Assembly (NCBI RefSeq): GCF_964228735.1
Contig: NZ_CAXRBQ010000019.1
Location: 1 to 24,231 of the forward strand
Direction: 5' to 3'
DNA: 24,231 nt
DNA from: Pontibacterium sp964228735
GTDB lineage: Bacteria > Pseudomonadota > Gammaproteobacteria > Pseudomonadales > Balneatricaceae
Shown here: piece by piece, positions 15,517 through 23,270 of the stretch
Numbering within the stretch: position 1 is the stretch's first letter
How the letters are laid out: each line of letters opens with the position of its first letter
Made by a program: the position numbers and the translations under genes
Notes under the pieces: model-generated
Database searches by the model: none
Told to the model about the DNA's origin: nothing
Seen by the model: only the letters and a program-made list of their open reading frames with translations

Positions 15517-16407
15517 ATGGCGAAGAAGCGTGGCTTGGGACGCGGATTGGATGCACTGCTGTCCAGCGTAAGTGAGCTAGAAGAGGTGGCTCTGGCGCCG
15601 GAAGTGGATGCCGTTGCAAAACCGGAAAAACCGGCCTATCCGGAAATGGGTGTCCACCTGATTCAGCGTGGCCGTTACCAGCCTCGACGAGACCTGGAAC
15701 CCCAGGCTCTGGAGGAGCTGGCGAACTCTATCCGTGCCCAGGGAGTGATGCAGCCGATTGTGGTGCGTCCGATCGATAGCGAGCGCTACGAGATTATCGC
15801 CGGTGAACGCCGCTGGCGCGCCAGCCAGATGGCGGGACTGAACACCATCCCTGTGGTGATCAAGGATGTGCCGGATGAAGCGGCCATCGCCATGGCCCTG
15901 ATTGAGAACATCCAGCGTGAAAACCTGAATCCGATGGAAGAAGCGATCGCGCTGCAGCGTTTGCAGCAGGAGTTCGAGCTGACCCAGCAGGAAGTGGCTG
16001 ATGCCGTAGGTAAATCCCGCTCGACCGTGACCAACCTGTTGCGCCTGATGAACCTCACCGGTGAGGTGCGCAAGATGCTGGAATATGGCGATCTGGAAAT
16101 GGGCCATGCCCGTGCGCTGTTGCCGCTGGATGAAGAGGCGCAGGTTGCTGCGGCACGGGAAGTATCCGGCAAGGGGTTGTCGGTGCGCCAGACGGAAGAG
16201 CTGGTGCGTAAGCTGCAGTCTGATGAGCAAAAAGAAGAGGTCAAAAAGCCGGAACCTGACGCTCAACTTGAGAACTGGGCCAGCGATCTTTCCCGCAAGC
16301 TTTCCACCAAGGTAAGCATCTCTGCTAATGCGAAGGGAAAAGGCAAAATTACCATCGCCTATGATTCGAAAGAATCACTCGAAGCAATCCTGCAAAATCT
16401 ACAATAG
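15517..16407 (+). CDS. parB: Chromosome-partitioning protein ParB (Spo0J), CTP-dependent DNA clamp
   Basis: Binds parS sites, spreads as a CTP-gated clamp, and is moved by ParA. It has 296 residues. It starts with the family N-terminus MAKKRGLGRGLDALL (ParA-interacting region). The CTP-binding folds contain the RYQPRRD arginine cluster (near 53) and GERRWRA (near 95), followed by ENIQRENLNPMEEA. The helix-turn-helix for parS is around LTQQEVADAVGKSRSTVTNLLRL (about 155-180). A charged linker and C-terminal dimerisation domain follow. No full parS palindrome was recognised in this window. It is the last gene of the mnmG group; hairpins without T runs follow. Confidence 0.98.
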   Translation: MAKKRGLGRGLDALLSSVSELEEVALAPEVDAVAKPEKPAYPEMGVHLIQRGRYQPRRDLEPQALEELANSIRAQGVMQPIVVRPIDSERYEIIAGERRWRASQMAGLNTIPVVIKDVPDEAAIAMALIENIQRENLNPMEEAIALQRLQQEFELTQQEVADAVGKSRSTVTNLLRLMNLTGEVRKMLEYGDLEMGHARALLPLDEEAQVAAAREVSGKGLSVRQTEELVRKLQSDEQKEEVKKPEPDAQLENWASDLSRKLSTKVSISANAKGKGKITIAYDSKESLEAILQNLQ

Positions 16408-16422
16408 ATAGTGTTTTAGACT

Positions 16423-16485
16423 GGGCCAGTTCACCATATGTATGGTTTGGCCCTATCCCCCTCCATCCCCCTTCAGTCGGGGTGG
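16423..16485 (+). promoter_or_regulatory. Two hairpins after parB, possible weak terminator region
   Basis: GGGCCA (16423-16428) pairs with TGGCCC (16448-16453), with an inner ACCATA/TATGGT stem (16433-16438 and 16441-16446). A second stem pairs CCATCCCC (16463-16470) with GGGGTGG (16479-16485), with one bulge. Neither is followed by a T run, so they may reduce rather than end read-through from parB into the atp operon. Confidence 0.45.
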
Positions 16486-16518
16486 ATCATACATTAGTGC
16501 AAATACTTACGATGCCTG

Positions 16519-16547
16519 TTGTTTCGGCCTCCCATAGTTCATATAAT
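16519..16547 (+). promoter_or_regulatory. Probable sigma70 promoter of the atp operon
   Basis: TTGTTT (16519-16524) and a perfect TATAAT (16542-16547) are separated by 17 bases. Transcription would start near 16554, about 70 bases before the atpI ATG. It lies after the parB hairpins and is the only convincing promoter in the parB-atpI gap. Confidence 0.6.
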
Positions 16548-16624
16548 CTGCAAGCTTTTCGAGAGCTCTGCTCCGAAATAGGGCATCAAACAGCGTTAAC
16601 GATTCAGGGTTGCAGTGGCACAAC

Positions 16625-17038
16625 ATGGGCAAACGGGGCCAAAAGCAAGGAATCCATAGCCAAGTCACTCGCAAAAAGATTTTCCGAATCTTCCTGATTC
16701 AGGCAGCAATTGCGGTATTCATATCAGGCGGTCTGCTGCTGATTGATATCGTAACTGCATACTCCGCACTGCTGGGGGCTGCGCTGTATCTGGTCCCAAA
16801 CCTCTATTTCGCCAACCGGGCACTGAAAAGCAAGCCGGACCAATCGCCAAACACCGCGTTGGTCGAGTTGTATGCAAGTGAAATATGGAAAATGGGAATC
16901 AGCATAGTTGGGTTTGCCGCTGTGTTTATTCTGGTTGAACCTGTGAGCCCATTTTCCCTATTTGTCACTTTCATCCTGATGCACATCTCCGGCTGGATCG
17001 CACAGATGAATTTGAATAACCGGTTCCTGAAACTTTGA
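16625..17038 (+). CDS. atpI: ATP synthase-associated protein AtpI
   Basis: Small inner-membrane protein at the head of atp operons, thought to help assemble the c ring; it is not part of the final enzyme. From the ATG at 16625 it has 137 residues. The basic N-terminus (KRGQKQG...TRKKIFRIF) is followed by four predicted hydrophobic segments and a PNLYFANRAL stretch typical of Pseudomonas-like AtpI. The frame also opens at a TTG at 16610, but nothing favours it. Neither start has a well-placed SD (AGGG is 15 bases from the ATG), consistent with low expression. It is 16 bases before atpB. Confidence 0.9.
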   Translation: MGKRGQKQGIHSQVTRKKIFRIFLIQAAIAVFISGGLLLIDIVTAYSALLGAALYLVPNLYFANRALKSKPDQSPNTALVELYASEIWKMGISIVGFAAVFILVEPVSPFSLFVTFILMHISGWIAQMNLNNRFLKL

Positions 17039-17054
17039 CAGAGAGACACTGAGA

Positions 17055-17918
17055 ATGGCTAGCGAAAGCGGAACTCTCACATCCTCAGAGTACATCTCCC
17101 ACCACTTGACCAACCTGACGTTTGGTAAGCTGCCTGCTGGCACTACCCGTTACGATGGCACAGTGGTTGGCGACGGTGGTACCTGGACCTTTGCACACGG
17201 CAATGAAGCTGCAGAAATGGGCTTTTGGGCGATCAACGTAGACACTATGTTCTGGTCTATCGCTCTGGGTCTGATGTTTGTATGGATGTTCCAGAAAGTT
17301 GCGAAAAGCGTAACTGAAGGCGTACCAGGCAACGCGCAGAACTTCGTAGAAAGCATCATCGAGTTCATCGATGACAACGTGAAAAGCATCTTCCACCACA
17401 AAAATGATCTGATCGCGCCACTGTCGCTGACCATTTTTGTCTGGATCTTCCTCATGAACGCCATGGACCTTGTGCCGGTCGACTGGATCCCATTCGTTGC
17501 ATCTGAAATGGGCATCTCCTACATGAAAGTGGTACCAACCACTGACGTGAACGCGACCCTGGGTATGGCATTGTCTGTATTTGGTCTGATCATCTACTAC
17601 AGCGTTAAAGAAAAAGGCGTTGGTGGTTTCCTGGCTGAGCTGTCTCTGCAGCCTCTGGGTAAGTGGATGCTGCCGTTCAACCTGTTCCTGGAACTGGTTG
17701 GCCTGTTCGCGAAGCCTGTATCTCTGGCGCTGCGACTGTTCGGTAACATGTACGCAGGTGAGATGATCTTTATCCTGATCGCACTGATGCCATTCTGGAT
17801 CCAGTGGATTCTGTCTGTACCTTGGGCGATCTTCCACATTCTGGTTATTACGCTGCAGGCGTTCATCTTCATGGTCCTGACTATTGTTTACATGGCCATG
17901 GCGCATGATCACCACTAA
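17055..17918 (+). CDS. atpB: F1Fo ATP synthase subunit a
   Basis: Membrane stator subunit that forms the proton half-channels against the c ring. It has 287 residues (271 in E. coli); the extra length is mainly a longer N-terminal periplasmic stretch. The essential arginine is Arg227 in SLALRLFGNMYAGEMIF, equivalent to E. coli Arg210, and Gln268 in ITLQAFIFMVLTIVYM matches E. coli Gln252. Several hydrophobic helices and a His-rich C-terminus (AHDHH) are visible. The GAGA-rich spacer before the ATG serves as SD. atpE starts 72 bases later after an A/T-rich leader. Confidence 0.99.
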   Translation: MASESGTLTSSEYISHHLTNLTFGKLPAGTTRYDGTVVGDGGTWTFAHGNEAAEMGFWAINVDTMFWSIALGLMFVWMFQKVAKSVTEGVPGNAQNFVESIIEFIDDNVKSIFHHKNDLIAPLSLTIFVWIFLMNAMDLVPVDWIPFVASEMGISYMKVVPTTDVNATLGMALSVFGLIIYYSVKEKGVGGFLAELSLQPLGKWMLPFNLFLELVGLFAKPVSLALRLFGNMYAGEMIFILIALMPFWIQWILSVPWAIFHILVITLQAFIFMVLTIVYMAMAHDHH

Positions 17919-17945
17919 TGCGTAGCAACTGAATAGAAAAAATTT

Positions 17946-17990
17946 ACAACTACTCTTTAAACTTTCAAAACTTAAAATTGGAGAAATCTG
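17946..17990 (+). promoter_or_regulatory. A/T-rich translation-initiation region of atpE
   Basis: The 72-base atpB-atpE gap is almost unstructured and A/T-rich, with repeated CTTT/AAACTT elements, and ends in GGAG (17980-17983) seven bases before the ATG. The E. coli atpE leader has a similar U/A-rich sequence before GGAG that strongly enhances translation, to supply many c subunits per complex. The sequence features are seen; the enhancer role is inferred by that analogy. Confidence 0.6.
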
Positions 17991-18218
17991 ATGGAACAAT
18001 CTTTGGTGTATCTGGCTGCTGCTCTGATGATGGGTCTGTCTGCAATCGGCGCTGCTGTTGGTATCGGTATGCTGGGCGGTAAATTCCTGGAAGGTGCTGC
18101 TCGTCAGCCAGAACTGGTTCCACTGCTGCGTTCTCAGTTCTTCATCGTAATGGGTCTGGTTGATGCTGTACCTATGATCGGTGTTGGTCTGGGCATGTAC
18201 CTGCTGTTCGCTGTTTAA
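17991..18218 (+). CDS. atpE: F1Fo ATP synthase subunit c (proteolipid)
   Basis: Hairpin membrane protein that assembles into the rotating proton-driven ring. It has 75 residues with two hydrophobic helices. The glycine-rich first helix has GAAVGIGMLGG, the polar loop ARQP is at 37-40, and the second helix carries the essential proton-binding Asp58 in GLVDAVPMIGVG. No Na+-type Gln/Glu/Ser signature is seen, so it is predicted to be H+-coupled. A strong SD and an A/T-rich leader favour high translation. A hairpin immediately downstream may protect or partly terminate the message. Confidence 0.99.
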   Translation: MEQSLVYLAAALMMGLSAIGAAVGIGMLGGKFLEGAARQPELVPLLRSQFFIVMGLVDAVPMIGVGLGMYLLFAV

Positions 18219-18227
18219 GACTAGTTT

Positions 18228-18267
18228 AAGTAGTTAACGAAGGTCCTTTGGGACAACACCTACTTTT
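18228..18267 (+). promoter_or_regulatory. Terminator-like hairpin between atpE and atpF
   Basis: AAGTAG (18228-18233) pairs with CTACTT (18260-18265), and an inner GTCC (18243-18246) pairs with GGAC (18251-18254) around a TTTG loop. The outer stem runs into four T. The long internal loops make it weaker than a full terminator, so it is more likely an attenuator or 3' stabiliser that favours atpE over downstream genes. Confidence 0.5.
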
Positions 18268-18297
18268 AATTAGCTAAACACCGCGAGAGGTAATGGC

Positions 18298-18768
18298 GTG
18301 AATATCAATTTAACCATCATTGGTCAGGCCATCGCATTCGCAATTTTCGTTATCTTCTGCATGAAGTTTGTGTGGCCGCCAATCACGGCTGCACTGGCAG
18401 AACGTAAAAAGAAAATTGCTGAAGGCCTGGACGCTGCTGACCGCGCTGAACGTGACTTGCAGCTGGCGAAAGAAAAAGCCGCTGCAGACATGCGTCAGAG
18501 CAAAGAAGAAGCAGCCGCCATCATTGAACAAGCCAATAAGCGGGCAAACCAGATTATCGACGAAGCGAAAGAGCAGGCTCGTGAAGAAGCTGAGCGTGTG
18601 AAAGCATCTGCTCAGGCTGAAATCGAGCAGGAAGCTAACCGCGCTAAAGAAGCACTGCGTGCTCAGGTAGCGGTACTGGCTGTAGCTGGCGCTGAGAAGA
18701 TTCTGGAAGCCTCTATTGATGAGCAGGCTCACGCACAGCTCGTTGAGAAACTGGCAGCTGAGCTTTAA
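18298..18768 (+). CDS. atpF: F1Fo ATP synthase subunit b
   Basis: Peripheral stator stalk that dimerises and links subunit a to the F1 head through delta. It has 156 residues, exactly the E. coli length. A single N-terminal membrane helix (about 5-26, IGQAIAFAIFVIFCMKFVW) is followed by a long charged, alanine-rich coiled coil to the end. The start is GTG at 18298 (MNINLTIIGQA matches the family), with GAGAGGT 8 bases upstream; an ATG at 18293 is out of frame. The use of GTG may contribute to the lower stoichiometry (two copies) relative to subunit c. Confidence 0.98.
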   Translation: MNINLTIIGQAIAFAIFVIFCMKFVWPPITAALAERKKKIAEGLDAADRAERDLQLAKEKAAADMRQSKEEAAAIIEQANKRANQIIDEAKEQAREEAERVKASAQAEIEQEANRAKEALRAQVAVLAVAGAEKILEASIDEQAHAQLVEKLAAEL

Positions 18769-18780
18769 GCGAGGTTTATG

Positions 18781-19317
18781 ATGGCTGAACTCAATACAGT
18801 CGCTCGCCCATACACGAAAGCTGCTTTTGAGTATGCACTGGAGCAGGGTTCCCTGGATCAGTGGTCAGAAGTTCTGGCAACCGCTAGCGCGGTTGCTCAG
18901 GACGAGACTATGAAACAGGTAATCGGCAACCCAGGACTGACAAGTACGCAAAAAGCTGACGCGTTGATCTCTGTTCTTGAAGAGAACATCGACGAAGGCA
19001 GCAAGAACTTTGTTTCTTTGCTGGCTGAAAATCAGCGTTTGCTACTGTTGCCTGAGATCAGTGCACAATTCGAGCAGCTGAAGGCAAATCAGCAGAAATC
19101 CGTCGCTATCGACGTGACAACTGCATTTGACCTGGATGAGCAGCAGCAACAGAAACTAGCTCAGGCACTAGGCACGAAGCTGGGTCGCGAAGTATCTCTG
19201 ACTGCACAGGTAGACAAATCTATCCTGGGTGGTGTAGTGATCCGCGCAGACGACCTGGTTATCGATGGCTCCGTTCGCGCACGTATCGCGAAACTGGCCG
19301 AAGCTATGAATTCCTGA
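18781..19317 (+). CDS. atpH: F1Fo ATP synthase subunit delta
   Basis: Connects the b-subunit stalk to the top of the alpha3beta3 head. It has 178 residues from the second of two adjacent ATG codons (18778 and 18781). The second is preferred because GAGG at 18771-18774 is then six bases away instead of three, and MAELNTVARPYTKAAF matches the family start. The conserved C-terminal ILGGVVIRADDLVIDGSVR is present near 148-168. It follows atpF by 12 bases and precedes atpA by 15. Only the exact start is uncertain. Confidence 0.98.
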   Translation: MAELNTVARPYTKAAFEYALEQGSLDQWSEVLATASAVAQDETMKQVIGNPGLTSTQKADALISVLEENIDEGSKNFVSLLAENQRLLLLPEISAQFEQLKANQQKSVAIDVTTAFDLDEQQQQKLAQALGTKLGREVSLTAQVDKSILGGVVIRADDLVIDGSVRARIAKLAEAMNS

Positions 19318-19332
19318 GTGTGAGGAATAAAC

Positions 19333-20877
19333 ATGCAGCAACTGAATCCATCTGAGATCAGCGAGATTCTGAAGAAGCGCATCGAGAAGCTGGATGTGTC
19401 TTCTGAAGCCCGTAATGAGGGCACTATCGTCAGCGTATCCGACGGTATCATTCTGATTCACGGTCTCGCTGACGTTATGTACGGGGAAATGATCGAATTC
19501 CCTGGCGGCGTTTACGGCATGGCGCTTAACCTTGAGCGCGACTCCGTAGGTGCTGTAGTTCTGGGTGACTACCAGGACCTGGTTGAAGGTATGACCGCGC
19601 GTTGTACTGGCCGAATCCTGGAAGTACCTGTTGGTACGGAACTGCTGGGTCGTGTAGTAGACGCCCTGGGTAACCCTATCGACGGTAAAGGCCCGGTAGA
19701 AACCAAACTGTTTGACGCTGTAGAAAAGGTTGCACCTGGTGTAATCGAGCGTCAGTCCGTAGACCAGCCGGTACAGACCGGTCTGAAGTCTATCGACTCC
19801 ATGGTGCCAATCGGTCGTGGCCAGCGTGAGCTGATCATCGGTGACCGTCAGATTGGTAAATCTGCGATCGCTATCGACGCGATCATCAACCAGAAAGGTA
19901 CTGGCGTTAAGTGTATCTACGTAGCTGTGGGTCAGAAACAGTCCACTATCGCTAACGTAGTACGTAAGCTGGAAGAGCACGGCGCGATGGATCACACCAT
20001 CGTAGTTGCTGCAGGCGCTGCTGATCCAGCTGCGATGCAGTTCCTGGCTCCATACGCTGGTTGTTCCATGGGTGAATACTTCCGTGACCGCGGAGAAGAT
20101 GCACTGATCGTATACGATGACCTGACTAAACAGGCATGGGCATACCGTCAGATCTCCCTGCTGTTGCGTCGTCCACCGGGCCGTGAAGCATACCCTGGTG
20201 ACGTATTCTACTTGCACTCCCGTCTGCTGGAGCGTGCTGCGCGTGTTAACGCTGACTACGTTGAGAAGTTCACTGACGGCGAAGTTAAGGGCCAGACTGG
20301 TTCCCTGACTGCACTGCCAGTAATCGAAACTCAGGGTGGTGACGTATCCGCGTTCGTACCAACCAACGTTATCTCCATCACCGACGGTCAGATCTTCCTG
20401 GAAACTGACCTGTTCAACTCTGGTGTTCGTCCTGCGATCAACGCAGGTCTGTCTGTATCCCGTGTAGGTGGTGCAGCTCAGACTAAGATCATCAAGAAAC
20501 TGGGTGGTGGTGTTCGTCTGGCTCTGGCTCAGTACCGTGAACTGGCGGCATTCGCACAGTTCGCTTCTGACCTTGACGATGCTACTCGTGCTCAGCTGGA
20601 GCACGGTCAGGCTGTAACCGAGCTGATGAAGCAGAAACAGTACTCTCCAATGTCCGTGGCTGACATGGGTCTGAGCCTGTACGCTGCCAACGAAGGTTAC
20701 CTGAACGATATCGCACTGAACAAGATCATGGATTTCGAAGCTGCGCTGATCTCTTACTTCAACGGCGAATACGCTGATCTGATGGCTAAGATCAACGAAA
20801 CTGGCGGCTACAACGACGAGATCGCAGCTCAGTTCAAGGCTGGTATCGAGAAGTTCAAGTCTACCCAGACTTGGTAA
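19333..20877 (+). CDS. atpA: F1Fo ATP synthase subunit alpha
   Basis: Regulatory nucleotide-binding subunit of the F1 head (three copies). It has 514 residues (513 in E. coli). The P-loop reads GDRQIGKS (170-177), where E. coli has GDRQTGKT; Ile is also seen in Pseudomonas-type alpha, and Ser for Thr still satisfies the GK[ST] rule. The arginine finger lies in SVSRVGGAAQTKIIKKL, and the LRRPPGREAYPGDVFYLHSRLLERAA block is standard. The AGGAAT-type SD in GTGAGGAATAAAC precedes the ATG. A hairpin follows in the 78-base gap to atpG. Confidence 0.99.
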   Translation: MQQLNPSEISEILKKRIEKLDVSSEARNEGTIVSVSDGIILIHGLADVMYGEMIEFPGGVYGMALNLERDSVGAVVLGDYQDLVEGMTARCTGRILEVPVGTELLGRVVDALGNPIDGKGPVETKLFDAVEKVAPGVIERQSVDQPVQTGLKSIDSMVPIGRGQRELIIGDRQIGKSAIAIDAIINQKGTGVKCIYVAVGQKQSTIANVVRKLEEHGAMDHTIVVAAGAADPAAMQFLAPYAGCSMGEYFRDRGEDALIVYDDLTKQAWAYRQISLLLRRPPGREAYPGDVFYLHSRLLERAARVNADYVEKFTDGEVKGQTGSLTALPVIETQGGDVSAFVPTNVISITDGQIFLETDLFNSGVRPAINAGLSVSRVGGAAQTKIIKKLGGGVRLALAQYRELAAFAQFASDLDDATRAQLEHGQAVTELMKQKQYSPMSVADMGLSLYAANEGYLNDIALNKIMDFEAALISYFNGEYADLMAKINETGGYNDEIAAQFKAGIEKFKSTQTW

Positions 20878-20896
20878 TTACTCGCTAAGAGTAAGT

Positions 20897-20923
20897 GGTC
20901 TGCGCTGCATTGCGGTGCAGACC
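20897..20923 (+). promoter_or_regulatory. Intercistronic hairpin between atpA and atpG
   Basis: GGTCTGC (20897-20903) pairs perfectly with GCAGACC (20917-20923), and further G/C pairing is possible in the 13-base interior. It is GC-rich with no T run, so it is probably an mRNA stability or processing element at the alpha/gamma junction, where copy number in the complex falls from three to one. Confidence 0.5.
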
Positions 20924-20955
20924 GTACACTAAGTCAAGGTTAAGAAGGCGGAACT

Positions 20956-21819
20956 ATGGCAGTCGGAAAAGAAATTAAGACGCAAATTGCGAGCATCGGT
21001 AGTACGCGTAAGATCACCAGCGCCATGGAAATGGTTGCTGCATCTAAAATGCGTAAGGCCCAGGATCGCATGCAGTCGTCCCGCCCATACGCTCGGAGCA
21101 TCCGTGGCGTAATTCAGCACCTGGCCAAGTCCAACCCTGAGTACACACACTTGTACATGCAGGAGCGTGAGACTAAACGCGTTGGTTTTATTGTGGTATC
21201 GACCGATCGCGGCCTGTGTGGTGGTTTGAACGTAAACGCTTTTAAAGCAGCTGTTTCCAGCATGAAGGAAGCCCACGACCAGAACATCGAAATCGATGTC
21301 TGTGCACTGGGTTCCAAAGCGGTTGCATTCTTCAAAAACTATGGTGGCAACGTTGTTGCGGCAAAAACCCATCTGGGTGACCAGCCAGAGGTTGGTGATC
21401 TGATTGGTGCCGTAAAAGTGATGCTGGATAGTTACGATGAAGGCAAGCTGGACAAGCTGTACATTGTGTCTAACGAATTCGTGAACACAATGACGCAGAA
21501 GCCGAACGTCGAACAGGTGCTTCCACTGAAGGCAGAAGACGACGATGAACGTCTTAACCATCACTGGGACTACATCTACGAGCCAGAAGCAAAAGACCTT
21601 CTGAATGGTCTGCTTCTTCGTTATATCGAGTCTCTGGTGTACCAGGCGGTGGTTGAGAATAACGCCTGTGAACAGGCAGCCCGTATGCTGGCGATGAAGA
21701 ACGCAACTGACAACGCAGGCAATCTGATCGATGAACTTCAGATGGTCTACAACAAAGCGCGTCAGGCTGCGATCACTCAGGAAATATCTGAGATCGTTGG
21801 TGGTGCTGCTGCTGTATAA
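20956..21819 (+). CDS. atpG: F1Fo ATP synthase subunit gamma
   Basis: Central rotor shaft that couples the c ring to catalysis in the beta subunits. It has 287 residues, the E. coli length. The N-terminal helix has EIKTQIASIGSTRKITSAMEMVA, the middle has STDRGLCGGLN near 77-87, and the C-terminal helix has MKNATDNAGNLIDELQMVYNKARQAAITQEI, all diagnostic. AAGAAGG lies before the ATG. It sits between atpA and atpD as in all standard atp operons. Confidence 0.99.
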   Translation: MAVGKEIKTQIASIGSTRKITSAMEMVAASKMRKAQDRMQSSRPYARSIRGVIQHLAKSNPEYTHLYMQERETKRVGFIVVSTDRGLCGGLNVNAFKAAVSSMKEAHDQNIEIDVCALGSKAVAFFKNYGGNVVAAKTHLGDQPEVGDLIGAVKVMLDSYDEGKLDKLYIVSNEFVNTMTQKPNVEQVLPLKAEDDDERLNHHWDYIYEPEAKDLLNGLLLRYIESLVYQAVVENNACEQAARMLAMKNATDNAGNLIDELQMVYNKARQAAITQEISEIVGGAAAV

Positions 21820-21855
21820 GCAGTCAACAGGTTTAAAAGTTAAGAGGATCCGAAC

Positions 21856-23232
21856 ATGAGTAGCGGAACTATTGTTCAGATTATCGGTGCAGTAGTAGAC
21901 GTGGAATTCCCACGTGACAATGTACCGAAGGTTTACGACGCATTGACCGTCGGTAAAACCGGCCTGACACTGGAAGTTCAGCAGCAGCTGGGTGATGGTG
22001 TCGTACGTGCAATCGCAATGGGTCAGACCGAAGGTGTGAGCCGTGGTTGGGACGTAGAAAACACTGGTGCTCCAGTATCCGTACCTGTAGGTACTGCGAC
22101 CCTGGGTCGTATCATGGATGTACTGGGTAACCCAATCGATGAGTGTGGTGAGATCGGTGAAGAAGAGCGCATGCCTATTCACCGTAAAGCACCTTCCTAC
22201 GACGAACAGGCAGCTTCTAACGAACTGCTGGAAACCGGCATCAAGGTAATCGACCTGGTATGCCCGTTCGCGAAGGGTGGTAAAGTTGGTCTGTTCGGTG
22301 GTGCCGGTGTAGGTAAAACCGTAAACATGATGGAACTGATCCGTAACATCGCGATCGAGCACTCCGGTTACTCCGTATTCGCGGGTGTAGGTGAGCGTAC
22401 TCGTGAAGGTAACGACTTCTACTACGAGATGAAAGAGTCCAACGTACTGGACAAAGTATCTCTGGTATACGGTCAGATGAACGAGCCTCCAGGTAACCGT
22501 CTGCGTGTAGCGCTGACTGGCCTGACTATGGCTGAGAAATTCCGTGACGAAGGCCGTGACGTACTGTTGTTCGTAGACAACATCTACCGTTACACCCTGG
22601 CGGGTACTGAGGTATCTGCACTGCTGGGTCGTATGCCTTCTGCGGTAGGTTACCAGCCAACGCTGGCGGAAGAGATGGGTGTTCTGCAGGAACGAATCAC
22701 TTCTACCAAGACTGGTTCCATCACCTCTATCCAGGCGGTATACGTACCTGCGGATGACTTGACTGACCCATCCCCAGCTACAACCTTCTCCCACTTGGAT
22801 GCGACTGTAGTACTGTCTCGTCAGATCGCCGAGCTGGGTATCTACCCTGCGGTAGACCCACTGGACTCCACCTCTCGTCAGCTGGATCCACTGGTAATCG
22901 GTCAGGAGCACTACGAAGTTGCTCGGCAGGTTCAGGGTGTACTGCAGCGCTACAAAGAGCTGAAAGACATCATCGCGATCCTGGGTATGGACGAACTGTC
23001 TGAAGAAGATAAGCAGGTAGTAGGCCGCGCACGTAAGATCCAGCGCTTCCTGTCTCAGCCGTTCTTCGTAGCAGAAGTCTTCACTGGTTCTCCAGGTAAG
23101 TACGTACCGCTGAAAGAAACCATCTCTAGCTTTAAAGCTATCCTGGCAGGTGAGTACGACTCCATGCCGGAGCAGGCTTTCTACATGGTTGGCGGTATCG
23201 ACGAAGCGATCGAGAAAGCTAAGAGCCTGTAA
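21856..23232 (+). CDS. atpD: F1Fo ATP synthase subunit beta (catalytic)
   Basis: Catalytic subunit carrying out ATP synthesis and hydrolysis (three copies). It has 458 residues (460 in E. coli). The P-loop GGAGVGKT is at 148-155, the catalytic glutamate is Glu180 in GVGERTREGND, and Walker B is LLFVDNIYRYT. The PSPATTFSHLDATVVLSRQ segment is the family signature, and the DELSEED motif is near 379-385. The SD AAGAGGA is about 9 bases before the ATG. Codon use is highly biased, as expected for an abundant protein, and leaves a very long open frame on the opposite strand. Confidence 0.99.
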   Translation: MSSGTIVQIIGAVVDVEFPRDNVPKVYDALTVGKTGLTLEVQQQLGDGVVRAIAMGQTEGVSRGWDVENTGAPVSVPVGTATLGRIMDVLGNPIDECGEIGEEERMPIHRKAPSYDEQAASNELLETGIKVIDLVCPFAKGGKVGLFGGAGVGKTVNMMELIRNIAIEHSGYSVFAGVGERTREGNDFYYEMKESNVLDKVSLVYGQMNEPPGNRLRVALTGLTMAEKFRDEGRDVLLFVDNIYRYTLAGTEVSALLGRMPSAVGYQPTLAEEMGVLQERITSTKTGSITSIQAVYVPADDLTDPSPATTFSHLDATVVLSRQIAELGIYPAVDPLDSTSRQLDPLVIGQEHYEVARQVQGVLQRYKELKDIIAILGMDELSEEDKQVVGRARKIQRFLSQPFFVAEVFTGSPGKYVPLKETISSFKAILAGEYDSMPEQAFYMVGGIDEAIEKAKSL

Positions 23233-23270
23233 TCAGGTCCCGGCGGAAACACCTTTAAGAGGTAAATAAC

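Noticed and set aside
19850..19875. Changed P-loop of the ATP synthase alpha subunit (GDRQIGKS) as a functional anomaly
   Set aside because: Ile at this position occurs in Pseudomonas-type alpha subunits, and Ser still satisfies the GK[ST] rule. The alpha site is non-catalytic, so this is ordinary variation.
21908..21920. CACGTG core at the start of atpD as a parS site
   Set aside because: The flanks do not match parS on either side, and the segment encodes conserved beta-subunit residues.
20929..22911. 660-codon open frame on the minus strand opposite atpG/atpD, and a similar 478-codon frame opposite atpA (19168-20604)
   Set aside because: They mirror highly codon-biased, unmistakable atp genes. 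The translations are low-complexity shadows rich in Val, Thr, Gln, Tyr and Arg with no recognisable domain, and codon bias in the real genes explains the lack of stops.
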